The notes below the pieces were generated by a model, which saw only the letters and a program-made list of their open reading frames with translations, made no database searches and had not been told where the DNA came from. Of a stretch of DNA of 64,000 nucleotides, positions 1 to 7,195 are shown one piece after another. The stretch covers positions 1 to 64,000 of the forward strand of contig JBFWWZ010000008.1 in assembly GCA_050245915.1 (NCBI GenBank), written 5' to 3'. The DNA comes from JBDSKH01 sp050245915. GTDB lineage: Bacteria > Actinomycetota > Actinomycetes > Actinomycetales > Microbacteriaceae. How positions within the stretch are numbered: the stretch's first letter is position 1; every line of letters begins with the position of its first letter. The position numbers and the translations under genes were made by a program.

Positions 1-49
1 CGGCGATCTCGGTGGTCGCGTGCTCGGGGTCGGCCTCCGAGCCGTTGCC

Positions 50-1300
50 TTAGCTGTGGGACAGGGGCCAGCGGCGTTCGGCGTCCCAGGCGAGCCGCAC
101 CCCGCGGGTCCGGATCCAGAACGCGGCGGCGATGCCCGCCGCGACGATTCCGGATGCCGCCCCGGTCGCCAGCGACCAGCGCGGCCCAGCGGTGTCGGCG
201 ATCCATCCGAGAAGCGGAGCCCCGATCACCGTGCCGCCCATGAAGATCGAGAGGTAGAGCGCCATCACCCGCCCGCGCATCGCGGGAGCGGTGGTGGTCT
301 GCACGTAGGCGTTCGCGGTCGTCATCGTGGTCAGCCCGGCGAAGCCGACGACGACCAGCGCCACGCCGAACGTCCACGCGTTCGGGGTCAGCGCGGCAGC
401 AGTGAGCGCGGTGCCGAAGCCGAGGGCGGCGAGGGTGATGATGCGCAGCCGCGGGCGCTCCCGCCGGGCGGACAGCAGCGCGCCCGTCACCGACCCGATC
501 GCGATCACCGACGACAGCACGCCGAACTCGCCGGCGCCCTCACCGAATTCGATGCGCGCCATCGCCGAGATGAAGATCGGGAAGTTGAAGCCGATGGTGC
601 CGAGCAGGGCGATCATGGCGAAGACGAGCACGATGTCGGGGCGTCGCCGCACATAGCGGAACCCGCCCAGCAGCTGACCAGGTGCCCGCGGTGGCCGCGC
701 GAACGAGGTGAACTCCGCGGGACGCAGCAGCGCGAGCGACAGCAGCACCGCCCCGAAGGTTACGGCGTTGATCAGGAACACCCACCCGACGCCCACCCAC
801 GCCACGAGCAGGCCGGCGACGGCGGGACCGACGAGCCGTGCCGCGTTGAACGAGGCGGAGTTCAGCGACACCGCGTTGGTCAGGTACGCGGTCGGTACGA
901 GCTCGCTGACGAAGGCCTGGCGGGCCGGAGCGTCGAAGGCGGCGGCGACGCCGAGCCCGAGCGCGAACGCGTACACGAGCCAGAGGGTCGCCACCCCGGT
1001 GAGCGTGATCGCCGCGAGGCCGAGACCGAGCGCCGCCATCGCGACCTGCGTGACGATCAGGATCCGGCGCCGGTCGAACCGGTCCGCGACGAGGCCCGTG
1101 ACCGGCAGCAGGGCGAGTGCCGGCCCGAACTGCAGGGCCATCGTGACGCCCACGGCCGTCGCGTCGTCGTCGGTGAGCTGGGTCAGCACCAGCCAGTCCT
1201 GTGCCACCCGCTGCATCCAGGTGCCCACGTTCGACACCAGTGCCCCCGCGAACCAGAGCCGGTAGTTGGCGACGGCGAACGACCGGAACATCGCGTTCAC
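50..1300 (-). CDS. MFS transporter, EntS/MFS_3-like exporter
   Basis: Predicted 12-helix major facilitator of 416 residues, a normal length for the family. The N-terminus has the NYRLW segment common in MFS_3 (enterobactin-exporter-like) proteins, and a motif A sequence (G..ADRFDRRR) lies at about residues 69-79 between helices 2 and 3. Start is GTG at 1300; an in-frame ATG at 1291 is a plausible alternative. The MarR gene ends 10 bp upstream on the same strand, so the two are probably cotranscribed and the exporter is the likely target of that regulator. The exported substrate cannot be told from sequence; drug or siderophore efflux is the family norm. Confidence 0.9.
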   Translation of the reverse strand: MNAMFRSFAVANYRLWFAGALVSNVGTWMQRVAQDWLVLTQLTDDDATAVGVTMALQFGPALALLPVTGLVADRFDRRRILIVTQVAMAALGLGLAAITLTGVATLWLVYAFALGLGVAAAFDAPARQAFVSELVPTAYLTNAVSLNSASFNAARLVGPAVAGLLVAWVGVGWVFLINAVTFGAVLLSLALLRPAEFTSFARPPRAPGQLLGGFRYVRRRPDIVLVFAMIALLGTIGFNFPIFISAMARIEFGEGAGEFGVLSSVIAIGSVTGALLSARRERPRLRIITLAALGFGTALTAAALTPNAWTFGVALVVVGFAGLTTMTTANAYVQTTTAPAMRGRVMALYLSIFMGGTVIGAPLLGWIADTAGPRWSLATGAASGIVAAGIAAAFWIRTRGVRLAWDAERRWPLSHS

Positions 1301-1310
1301 GATGCCCCCG

Positions 1311-1727
1311 TCACGATTCGCTGAGGCGGCGCAGGATGGGGGTCACCGCCTCGAGGGCGCGTCGCTCGTCCGGGGTGAGGTCGGCGAGGCGCTGTGAGAA
1401 CCAGGCGGTGCGTAGCGCGCGTGTCGCCTGGATCTGGTCGCGCCCGGCCGGGGTGATGCCCACGCGCACACGGCGGGCGTCGCCGTCGTCGGGGGTGCGG
1501 GTGATGAGGCCGGCCTGCTCGAGGCCGTTCAGGGTGCGGTTCATGGATGGCGGGGTCACCCGCTCGTGCGCCGCCAGCTCGGTGGGCGAGTGGTCTGCGT
1601 CTTCGAGCTGGAAGAGCACGCCGAGCTGCGAGTCGCTGAGGTCGTCGTCCGCCCGGTTGCTGCGGATGCGGCGCGCGACCTTCTGGATCAGCAGGCGCAG
1701 CTCCTCGTCGTTCACGATACTTAGCAT
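1311..1727 (-). CDS. MarR family transcriptional regulator
   Basis: A 138-residue winged-helix protein. The SPTELAAHERVTPPSMNRTL region (about residues 51-70) is the recognition helix-turn-helix and DDGDARRVRV (about 79-88) the wing, as in MarR/SlyA proteins. It precedes the MFS exporter on the same strand and probably represses the pair. The ATG at 1727 lies inside a pair of TTAGC/GCTAA repeats, which points to autorepression. No Shine-Dalgarno sequence precedes either the ATG or the in-frame GTG at 1715, so the start is uncertain and the transcript may be leaderless. The effector is unknown. Confidence 0.92.
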   Translation of the reverse strand: MLSIVNDEELRLLIQKVARRIRSNRADDDLSDSQLGVLFQLEDADHSPTELAAHERVTPPSMNRTLNGLEQAGLITRTPDDGDARRVRVGITPAGRDQIQATRALRTAWFSQRLADLTPDERRALEAVTPILRRLSES

Positions 1728-1746
1728 AGCTTATTAGCTCGGCTAA
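1721..1746. promoter_or_regulatory. Tandem palindromic operator for the MarR regulator
   Basis: Two abutting 13-bp units: TTAGCATAGCTTA (1721-1733) and TTAGCTCGGCTAA (1734-1746). The second is a perfect TTAGC-nnn-GCTAA palindrome and the first differs by one base in its right arm. They cover the marR start codon and the space before the plus-strand hydrolase, so one regulator could control both directions. The assignment to MarR is inferred from position. Confidence 0.6.
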
Positions 1747-1789
1747 CGCTGGGGTGGCCCCGACGGGCTCGACCCCCGAGAATGTGCAC

Positions 1790-2668
1790 ATGCCCGACAT
1801 CGTCGCCGCCCGCACCGATCACACCTTCGTGGACGCGGAAGGCGTCAGGATCCACTACCACGTCTGGAGATCGGGCAAGCCGAAGGCCGTCGTGATGGTC
1901 GTGCACGGCATCGGCGAGTACGGCAGCCGGTACGAGAAACTCGCGCAGTCGCTCGTGGCCGCCGGATACGCGGTCTACGCGATCGACTACCGGGGCCACG
2001 GCTCCACGGGGGTGCAGCAGTGGGACGGCGACCTCAGCAAACTGGGGCGGCTGGGGCCGGGCGGGATCCGCGCGGTCATCCGCGGCATCCAGCAGCTGCG
2101 GGGGATCGCGCACGAGGCCAACCCGGACGCGCCGATGGTGATCCTCGGCCACAGCATGGGATCGCTGCTCGGGCAGCGGATGCTCAACGAGTCAGCGGAC
2201 GGGTGGGATGCCGTCATCTGGAGCGGAACCGCGTACCGCACGCTGCGGCACATGAACTCCGGCGACCTGGCGAAGCGGCACCGGGTGCCCGGCGGCAACG
2301 GGCACGAGTGGCTCAGCCGCGACCCCGCCGTCGCGGATGCGTTCGCCGACGACCCGCTGACCTTCGACGCGAAAGTCGCGAAGCTGTTCGGGATCGCGGA
2401 CGGGCTGCGCCTGCTGGGCCGGCCCCGCAAGCTCAGCCGCGACATCCCGATGCTGATCATGATCGGCAGCGACGACCCGCTCGGCGGCCCGCGCAGCGTG
2501 GAACTGCTGGCGAAGGCGTACCGCGAGCGGGGTGGCCTGAGCGACGTCACCGTGAAGATCTACGACGAAGGCCGCCACGAGATGTTCAATGAGCTCAACC
2601 AGGAGGAGGTCCGGGCAGACGTGGTGGCCTGGCTCGATCGCCATGTCGCGGCGACCGGCCGCCCGTAG
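1790..2668 (+). CDS. Alpha/beta hydrolase, monoacylglycerol-lipase-like
   Basis: A 292-residue serine hydrolase of the Hydrolase_4 family, with no signal peptide. The expected elements are in order: oxyanion HG at residue 39, nucleophile elbow GHSMGS with Ser122, the acid in IGSDDP (about Asp238) and the catalytic His in GRHEMF (His263). Such enzymes typically cleave monoacylglycerols or lysophospholipids. I prefer ATG at 1790, where homology to the family begins, over an in-frame GTG at 1754 that would only add a low-complexity leader. The gene is divergent from marR across a shared operator and ends just before the lplA-like gene, whose -10 box overlaps this stop codon. Confidence 0.9.
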   Translation: MPDIVAARTDHTFVDAEGVRIHYHVWRSGKPKAVVMVVHGIGEYGSRYEKLAQSLVAAGYAVYAIDYRGHGSTGVQQWDGDLSKLGRLGPGGIRAVIRGIQQLRGIAHEANPDAPMVILGHSMGSLLGQRMLNESADGWDAVIWSGTAYRTLRHMNSGDLAKRHRVPGGNGHEWLSRDPAVADAFADDPLTFDAKVAKLFGIADGLRLLGRPRKLSRDIPMLIMIGSDDPLGGPRSVELLAKAYRERGGLSDVTVKIYDEGRHEMFNELNQEEVRADVVAWLDRHVAATGRP

Positions 2669-2671
2669 GCT
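2666..2671 (+). promoter_or_regulatory. -10 box TAGGCT of a leaderless gene
   Basis: TAGGCT followed by exactly 6 nt and the ATG at 2678, with no Shine-Dalgarno sequence. This places transcription start at or next to the start codon. Confidence 0.5.
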
Positions 2672-2677
2672 GGCAGC

Positions 2678-3727
2678 ATGCACGGCGAGTTCAAGGTTCC
2701 CGGCGGCAAGCTGGTCGTCGTCGACCTCGAGGCGGTGGGCGGCCGGATCGCGGACTTCCGGCTGTCGGGCGACTTCTTCCTCGAGCCGGATGACGCTCTA
2801 GGGGCGATCAATGCGTCCGTGAACGGCCTGCTCGTCGAGACCGACGCCCGGACGCTCGCATCCACGATCCAGGCCGCGCTGCCCGAAGGCGCCCAACTGC
2901 TCGGCTTCACGCCCGAATCGGTCGCGACCGCGATCCGGCGGGCGCTGCAGAAGGCCACCGGCTGGAGCGACTACGACTGGCAGCTGGTGCATCCGGGGCC
3001 GCTCTCGCCCCTCATGCACCTCGCACTCGACGAGGTGCTCACCGAGGCGGTGGGCGAGGGCACGCGCAAGCCGACGCTGCGCATCTGGGAATGGGATTCC
3101 CCCGCCGTCGTGATCGGCAGCTTCCAGTCGGTCAAGAACGAGGTCGACCCGGTGAACGCCGAGAAGTACGGGCACCGGGTGGTGCGCCGCATCTCGGGCG
3201 GCGGCGCGATGTTCATCGAACCGGGGGGTGCCGTCACCTACTCGCTGTACGCCCCCGCCGAGCTGGTCGCCGGCATGACCTTCGCCGACAGCTACGCCTT
3301 CTTCGACGAGTGGGCGGTGCAGGCGCTGCAGAGCCTCGGGATCGACGCGACCTACGTGCCGCTCAACGACATCGCCAGCCCCACCGGCAAGATCGGCGGC
3401 GCCGCGCAGAAGCGCCTCGGCAACGGCGGGGTGCTGCACCACGTCACCATGGCGTACGACATGGACGGCGAGCGCATGGCGCAGGTGCTGCGGATCGGCC
3501 GGGAGAAGCTCAGCGACAAGGGCACCAAGAGCGCGGCCAAGCGGGTCGACCCGCTGCGCTCGCAGACCGGCCTGACACGCGAGCAGATCATCGAGCGGAT
3601 GGTCGATACATTCCGCTCGCAGCATGGACTCGCCGACGATGAGATCACCCCGGAGGAGTTCGCCGCGGCCGAGCGGCTCGTCGCCGAGAAGTTCGGCACC
3701 GACGAGTGGCTGTACCGCGTGCCATGA
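2678..3727 (+). CDS. lplA: Lipoate-protein ligase A-like protein with N-terminal accessory domain
   Basis: A 349-residue protein. Residues about 100-345 form a biotin/lipoyl ligase fold with RRISGGGAMF (about 170-179) and GKIGGAAQKR (227-236), whose Lys228 aligns with the lysine that binds the acyl-adenylate in LplA. Residues 1-90 resemble the small accessory domain usually found at the C-terminus of LplA (Lip_prot_lig_C), so the domain order looks permuted. The expected reaction is ATP-dependent attachment of lipoate or octanoate to E2 or GcvH lipoyl domains, in the cytoplasm. The start is ATG, apparently leaderless. Its stop overlaps the start of the heme-type permease (ATGA), so the two are cotranslated, an unusual pairing. 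Confidence 0.88.
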   Translation: MHGEFKVPGGKLVVVDLEAVGGRIADFRLSGDFFLEPDDALGAINASVNGLLVETDARTLASTIQAALPEGAQLLGFTPESVATAIRRALQKATGWSDYDWQLVHPGPLSPLMHLALDEVLTEAVGEGTRKPTLRIWEWDSPAVVIGSFQSVKNEVDPVNAEKYGHRVVRRISGGGAMFIEPGGAVTYSLYAPAELVAGMTFADSYAFFDEWAVQALQSLGIDATYVPLNDIASPTGKIGGAAQKRLGNGGVLHHVTMAYDMDGERMAQVLRIGREKLSDKGTKSAAKRVDPLRSQTGLTREQIIERMVDTFRSQHGLADDEITPEEFAAAERLVAEKFGTDEWLYRVP

Positions 3728-4752
3728 GGCGCCCGCTGGTGTGGGCGGGCATCGGACTCCTGCTCGCGGCAGGCGTCCTGGTCTCGGCGCTCGCCGGGCA
3801 GCTGTCGATCACGCCCGCGGAGGTCGCGGGGTCCCTGCTGCGTGCCGCCGGCATCCCGAACCCCTGGGCGCCGGGCGATGACGTGATCGAGTCGACGCTG
3901 TGGGTGGTGCGCTTCCCGCGCATCGCGATGGCGATCACGGTCGGCGCGGCGCTGGCGGCGGCGGGTGCCGTGATGCAGGCGATCTTCGGCAACCCGCTCG
4001 CGGAACCGGGAGTGGTGGGGGTCTCGTCCGGGGCGGCGCTCGGGGCGGCGACCGCGATCGTGCTCGGGCTGTCGGCGTTCGGCGAGGGGTTCATCGCACT
4101 GCCCGCGTTCGCCGGCGGCCTGCTCGCCACCCTGCTCGTGTACCTGGTGTCGCGGGCGAACGGACGCACCGAGGTGGTGACGCTGCTGCTCACCGGGATC
4201 GCGGTGAACGCGTTCGCCGGCGCCGGGCTCGCCTTCGTGCTGTTCAGCGCGAGCTCCGCGAACCGCGAGCAGATCATCTTCTGGCAGCTCGGGTCGCTCG
4301 GCGGATCCCTGTGGCGCGAGGTGCTCGTCGTCGCGGCGGTCGCGATCCCCGGTGTGATCGTCGCGGCGCTGCTCGGCCGCCGGTACGACGTGCTCGCCCT
4401 AGGGGAGCGCAACGCCAGGCACCTCGGCATCGACGTGGAACGGCTGCGCCTGATCTCGATCGTCGTCGTCGCGCTGCTCACCGGGGTCGCCGTCGCGTTC
4501 GTCGGCATCATCGCGTTCGTCGGACTCGTCGTGCCGCACGTGATCCGCATGCTGCTCGGGCCCGCGCACCGCGCGTTGATCGTCGCGAGCGCCTTCGGCG
4601 GCGCAGTGCTCATGGTGTTCGCCGATCTGCTCGCCCGCACCGTCGTCCCCGGCGCCGAGCTGCCGATCGGGCTGCTCACGTCGCTCGTCGGCGGCCCGTT
4701 CTTCTTCTTCCTGCTGTGGCGGCAGCGGCGCCGGGCCGGAGGCTGGGCATGA
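3724..4752 (+). CDS. hmuU: Heme/iron ABC transporter permease (FecCD/HmuU family)
   Basis: A 342-residue polytopic membrane protein of the FecCD (BtuC-like) family, normally about ten helices. The segment NPLAEPGVVGVSSGAALGA is close to that of heme permeases (HmuU/ChuU) rather than siderophore permeases. The start is ATG at 3724, overlapping the lplA-like stop as ATGA, and the stop overlaps the start of the ATPase gene in the same way. It should form the homodimeric channel of a type II importer. The usual lipoprotein heme-binding partner (HmuT) is not encoded nearby. Heme as substrate is inferred from similarity of both subunits. Confidence 0.9.
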   Translation: MRRPLVWAGIGLLLAAGVLVSALAGQLSITPAEVAGSLLRAAGIPNPWAPGDDVIESTLWVVRFPRIAMAITVGAALAAAGAVMQAIFGNPLAEPGVVGVSSGAALGAATAIVLGLSAFGEGFIALPAFAGGLLATLLVYLVSRANGRTEVVTLLLTGIAVNAFAGAGLAFVLFSASSANREQIIFWQLGSLGGSLWREVLVVAAVAIPGVIVAALLGRRYDVLALGERNARHLGIDVERLRLISIVVVALLTGVAVAFVGIIAFVGLVVPHVIRMLLGPAHRALIVASAFGGAVLMVFADLLARTVVPGAELPIGLLTSLVGGPFFFFLLWRQRRRAGGWA

Positions 4753-5528
4753 CGGTGATCGAGCCTGCCGAGATCCGACTGGATGCCGCGGGCGTCACCC
4801 TCGGCGGCCGCGCCGTGCTCGAGGGGGTCACCCTCGAGGCGCGAGCGGGCGAGGTGCTCGCTCTCGTCGGACCGAACGGTGCGGGCAAGTCCACGCTGCT
4901 CGGGCTGCTCAGCGGAGAGCGCCGGCCCGACACCGGCACGGCGACGCTCGACGGACGCCCGCTGCACGAGTTCGCACCGCTCGAGCTGGCGCGCCGCCGT
5001 GCCGTGCTCACGCAAGACAATGCGGTGTCGTTCCCGTTCCGGGTGCGCGAGGTGCTCGAGATGGGCCGCAGCCCGTGGGCACGCACCCCTCAGCTCGCCG
5101 ACGACAACGCCGCGCTGGAGGCCGCCGCCGCGCAGGCGGATGTCTCGCACCTCCTGGGTCGCCGCTTCACCGAGCTGTCGGGAGGCGAGCGGGCGCGCGT
5201 GTCGCTGGCGCGCGTGCTCGCGCAGTCCACCGGGATCGTGCTGCTCGACGAACCCACGGCCGCCCTCGACCTACGGCATCAGGAGGACGTGCTCGGCGTG
5301 GCCCGTGAACTCGCCGCCGCCGGCCGTGCCGTGGTGATCGTGCTGCACGACCTGTCGCTGGCGGGAGCGGTGGCCGACCGCGTCGGGCTGCTCGGCGCCG
5401 GCCGCCTCGTCGCGCTGGGCCCGCCCGCCGAGGTGCTCACGGCATCCCGGATCGGCGAGGTGTACGGGGTCGAGGTGGAGGTGCTCGAGCGGGACGGGAC
5501 GCTGCTCGTGGTGCCGAGGCGGCGGTAG
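4749..5528 (+). CDS. hmuV: Heme ABC transporter ATP-binding protein (HmuV-like)
   Basis: A 259-residue ABC ATPase. Seen: Walker A GPNGAGKS (about residues 40-47), Q-loop in LTQDNAVSF, signature LSGGERARVSLARVLAQ, Walker B IVLLDEPTAALDLRHQ and the switch His in VLHDLS. The FPFRVREVLEMGRSPW stretch and the DLRHQ after Walker B are typical of HmuV. It energises the permease encoded just upstream, with which it overlaps by ATGA. The N-terminal residues TVIEPAEI are encoded by a copy of a short interspersed repeat found elsewhere in this window (4754-4776), so the extreme N-terminus may be repeat-derived. Confidence 0.92.
   Translation: MTVIEPAEIRLDAAGVTLGGRAVLEGVTLEARAGEVLALVGPNGAGKSTLLGLLSGERRPDTGTATLDGRPLHEFAPLELARRRAVLTQDNAVSFPFRVREVLEMGRSPWARTPQLADDNAALEAAAAQADVSHLLGRRFTELSGGERARVSLARVLAQSTGIVLLDEPTAALDLRHQEDVLGVARELAAAGRAVVIVLHDLSLAGAVADRVGLLGAGRLVALGPPAEVLTASRIGEVYGVEVEVLERDGTLLVVPRRR
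4754..4776 (+). repeat. Short interspersed repeat, copy 1 (in hmuV 5' end)
   Basis: GGTGATCGAGCC followed by TGCCGAGATCC. It matches the repeat units at 14926, 16181 and 17660 (consensus GGTGRTCGAGC then YYGYCGAGAYCC). It is translated as the N-terminus of HmuV. Confidence 0.55.
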
Positions 5529-5544
5529 ACCGCAACGCGTCACG

Positions 5545-5550
5545 TAACGT
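5545..5550 (+). promoter_or_regulatory. -10 box TAACGT of a leaderless gene
   Basis: TAACGT lies 7 nt before the ATG at 5558 and no ribosome binding site is present between them. Confidence 0.45.
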
Positions 5551-5557
5551 AGACCGC

Positions 5558-5845
5558 ATGGAGTGGGCGATCGCAGGAGCCGTGGCCGTTGCGGTCATCG
5601 CGCTCGGCGTGCTCGCTCAGCGCCGGGGGTGGATCGACATGACCGGCAGGCACGCGGGCGGGCGCGGCGGCGGAGTTGCCGGGCTCGTCGGGGGCATCGA
5701 CGAGGTCTTCGCCCCCATGAAGTACGAGGTGTCGAAGATCCAGGAGGCGGAGCGCGAACTGCCTGCGCCCGCCCCGATCCCCGGGGACGGCGACAAAGAC
5801 ATCTTCAAGAACGACGGAAAGGTGCGGATCGATCTCGATGGCTGA
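5558..5845 (+). CDS. Small membrane-anchored protein, DUF6191-like
   Basis: A 95-residue protein with a single N-terminal hydrophobic helix (residues 4-21), a Gly-rich linker, then a soluble tail containing GGIDEVFAPMKYEVSKIQEAE and ending in KVRIDLDG. The layout and the VDLD-like end resemble the actinobacterial DUF6191 family; the function is unknown. The ATG start appears leaderless. The last 8 bases overlap the start of the small acetyltransferase gene, so the two are translationally coupled. It is not obviously related to the heme importer upstream, from which its own promoter separates it. Confidence 0.8.
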   Translation: MEWAIAGAVAVAVIALGVLAQRRGWIDMTGRHAGGRGGGVAGLVGGIDEVFAPMKYEVSKIQEAERELPAPAPIPGDGDKDIFKNDGKVRIDLDG

Positions 5846-6131
5846 GGGCACGGAGGTCGTGCACGACGAGGCGGGTTCCCGCTACGTGCTGAAACGCGGC
5901 GACGAAGAACTCGGCGAGGCTGTCTACGAGGCGGGACCGCACGGCGAGATCGTGTTCACCCACACCGAGATCGATCCAGACAAGCAGGAGAAGGGGATGG
6001 GGTCGCGGCTCATCAAAGCCGCCCTCGACGACGTCGCCGCCCACTCGACGGCGCGAGTGGTGGCGAAATGCCCCTTCGTGTTCCGCTATATCTCCGAGCA
6101 CGACGAGTACAAGCCGCTGACGCAGCGCTAG
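5838..6131 (+). CDS. Small GNAT-type N-acetyltransferase (YidJ/NATD1-like)
   Basis: A 97-residue protein of the Acetyltransf_CG (PF14542) type. Seen: the strand HGEIVFTHTEIDPDKQEKGMGSRLIKAALDD, where the KGMGSRL turn is the acetyl-CoA pyrophosphate-binding motif in reduced form, and the C-terminal CPFVFRYISEHDEY block characteristic of the family. The length is normal. Substrates of this family are mostly unknown. It overlaps the upstream DUF6191-like gene by 8 bases and ends 12 bp from the convergent LacI-type regulator. Confidence 0.9.
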   Translation: MAEGTEVVHDEAGSRYVLKRGDEELGEAVYEAGPHGEIVFTHTEIDPDKQEKGMGSRLIKAALDDVAAHSTARVVAKCPFVFRYISEHDEYKPLTQR

Positions 6132-6143
6132 CCGGCACGCGCC

Positions 6144-7178
6144 TCAGGCGCTGGCGCGGACCACGAGGTGCGTGTCCATCAGCAGGCGCTGCACCCCCGG
6201 ATCCGTCTCGGCGGTCAGCCGCTCGAGCAGCATCTGCGCCATCGCCCGGCCCATCTGACGCTGCGGCTGGTGCACGGTGGTGAGCGGGATCGCGCCGCTC
6301 AGGGCCGCCGCGCTGTCATCGAAGCCGACCACGGCGATGTCCTCCGGGACCCGCTTGCCGTACTCGCGCAGCAGCACGTCGACCGCGCCGACCGCCATCA
6401 GGTCGCTCGCGACGAAGACGGCGTCGAGATCCGGTGCCCGCGTCAGCAGGTCGCGCATCGCCTGCGCGCCGCTCGCCTGGGTGAAGTCGCCGTGCTCCAG
6501 CAGATCGGTCGGCAGCCCGGCCGCGCGCATCGTGCGCACCCAGCCGTCGGTGCGGTCGATCGCGGCCTGCATGTCGGCGGGGCCGGTGATGGTCGCGATC
6601 CGGCGGCGGCCGATGTCGATCAGGTGCTGCACCCCGAGTGCGGCGCCTGCCGAGTTGTCGACGTCGACGTAGCTGGTGTCGTGGATCTCGGGCCGGAACG
6701 GCCGGCCGCCGAAGACCACCGGGATGGTGGCGTCCAGTGTCGTGAAGAAGTCGTCGCCCGAGTGGTGGGAGACGACGATCGCGCCGTCGACGTTTCCGCC
6801 GAGGAGGTAGCCGATCGTCTTCTCGCTCGGCGCGGACGGGTGGGCGAGCTGCAGGTTGAGCACGTACTCGCTCGACTCGAGGCCCTCGTTGATGCCTTTG
6901 ACGATCTCGGCGAAGAACGGGTCGCCGAAGAACCGCGTCGTGTCCTCGGGGATCACCAGCGCGATGGCCATCGTCTTGCGTCGTGCCAGCGACCGCGCGG
7001 CGCGGTTGGGGCGGTACCGCAGCTGGATGACGGCCGCGTTGACGGCCTCCACCACATCCGGGCTCACCTGACTCGACCCGTTGATCACGCGCGACACGGT
7101 GGACCGCGACACCCCCGCGAGTGCGGCGACCGCCTCGAGCGTCGGCGCGGGGGTTCGCGCCTTTCCGGTGCCGGGCAT
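6144..7178 (-). CDS. cebR: LacI family regulator of cello-oligosaccharide use (CebR/CelR-type)
   Basis: A 344-residue LacI-family repressor. The helix-turn-helix TLEAVAALAGVSRSTVSRVING occupies about residues 12-33, followed by a hinge helix and a periplasmic-binding-type effector domain containing FVASDLMAVGAVDVLL and the typical VVGFDD segment. It is the last gene of the minus-strand operon, starting 17 bp after the beta-glucosidase gene. The operon promoter carries three copies of TGGGAGCGCTCCCA, the operator known for CelR of Thermobifida and CebR of Streptomyces. By analogy cellobiose or cellotriose is the inducer and the gene is autoregulated; that link is inferred. Start ATG at 7178, where the DNA-binding domain begins. 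Confidence 0.92.
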   Translation of the reverse strand: MPGTGKARTPAPTLEAVAALAGVSRSTVSRVINGSSQVSPDVVEAVNAAVIQLRYRPNRAARSLARRKTMAIALVIPEDTTRFFGDPFFAEIVKGINEGLESSEYVLNLQLAHPSAPSEKTIGYLLGGNVDGAIVVSHHSGDDFFTTLDATIPVVFGGRPFRPEIHDTSYVDVDNSAGAALGVQHLIDIGRRRIATITGPADMQAAIDRTDGWVRTMRAAGLPTDLLEHGDFTQASGAQAMRDLLTRAPDLDAVFVASDLMAVGAVDVLLREYGKRVPEDIAVVGFDDSAAALSGAIPLTTVHQPQRQMGRAMAQMLLERLTAETDPGVQRLLMDTHLVVRASA

Positions 7179-7195
7179 GCTGGCGATCCTACCGA

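Noticed and set aside
1..49. Possible partial gene downstream of the MFS gene
   Set aside because: The minus-strand frame has coding-like composition but follows directly in the MFS frame after its stop, and no start codon is visible.
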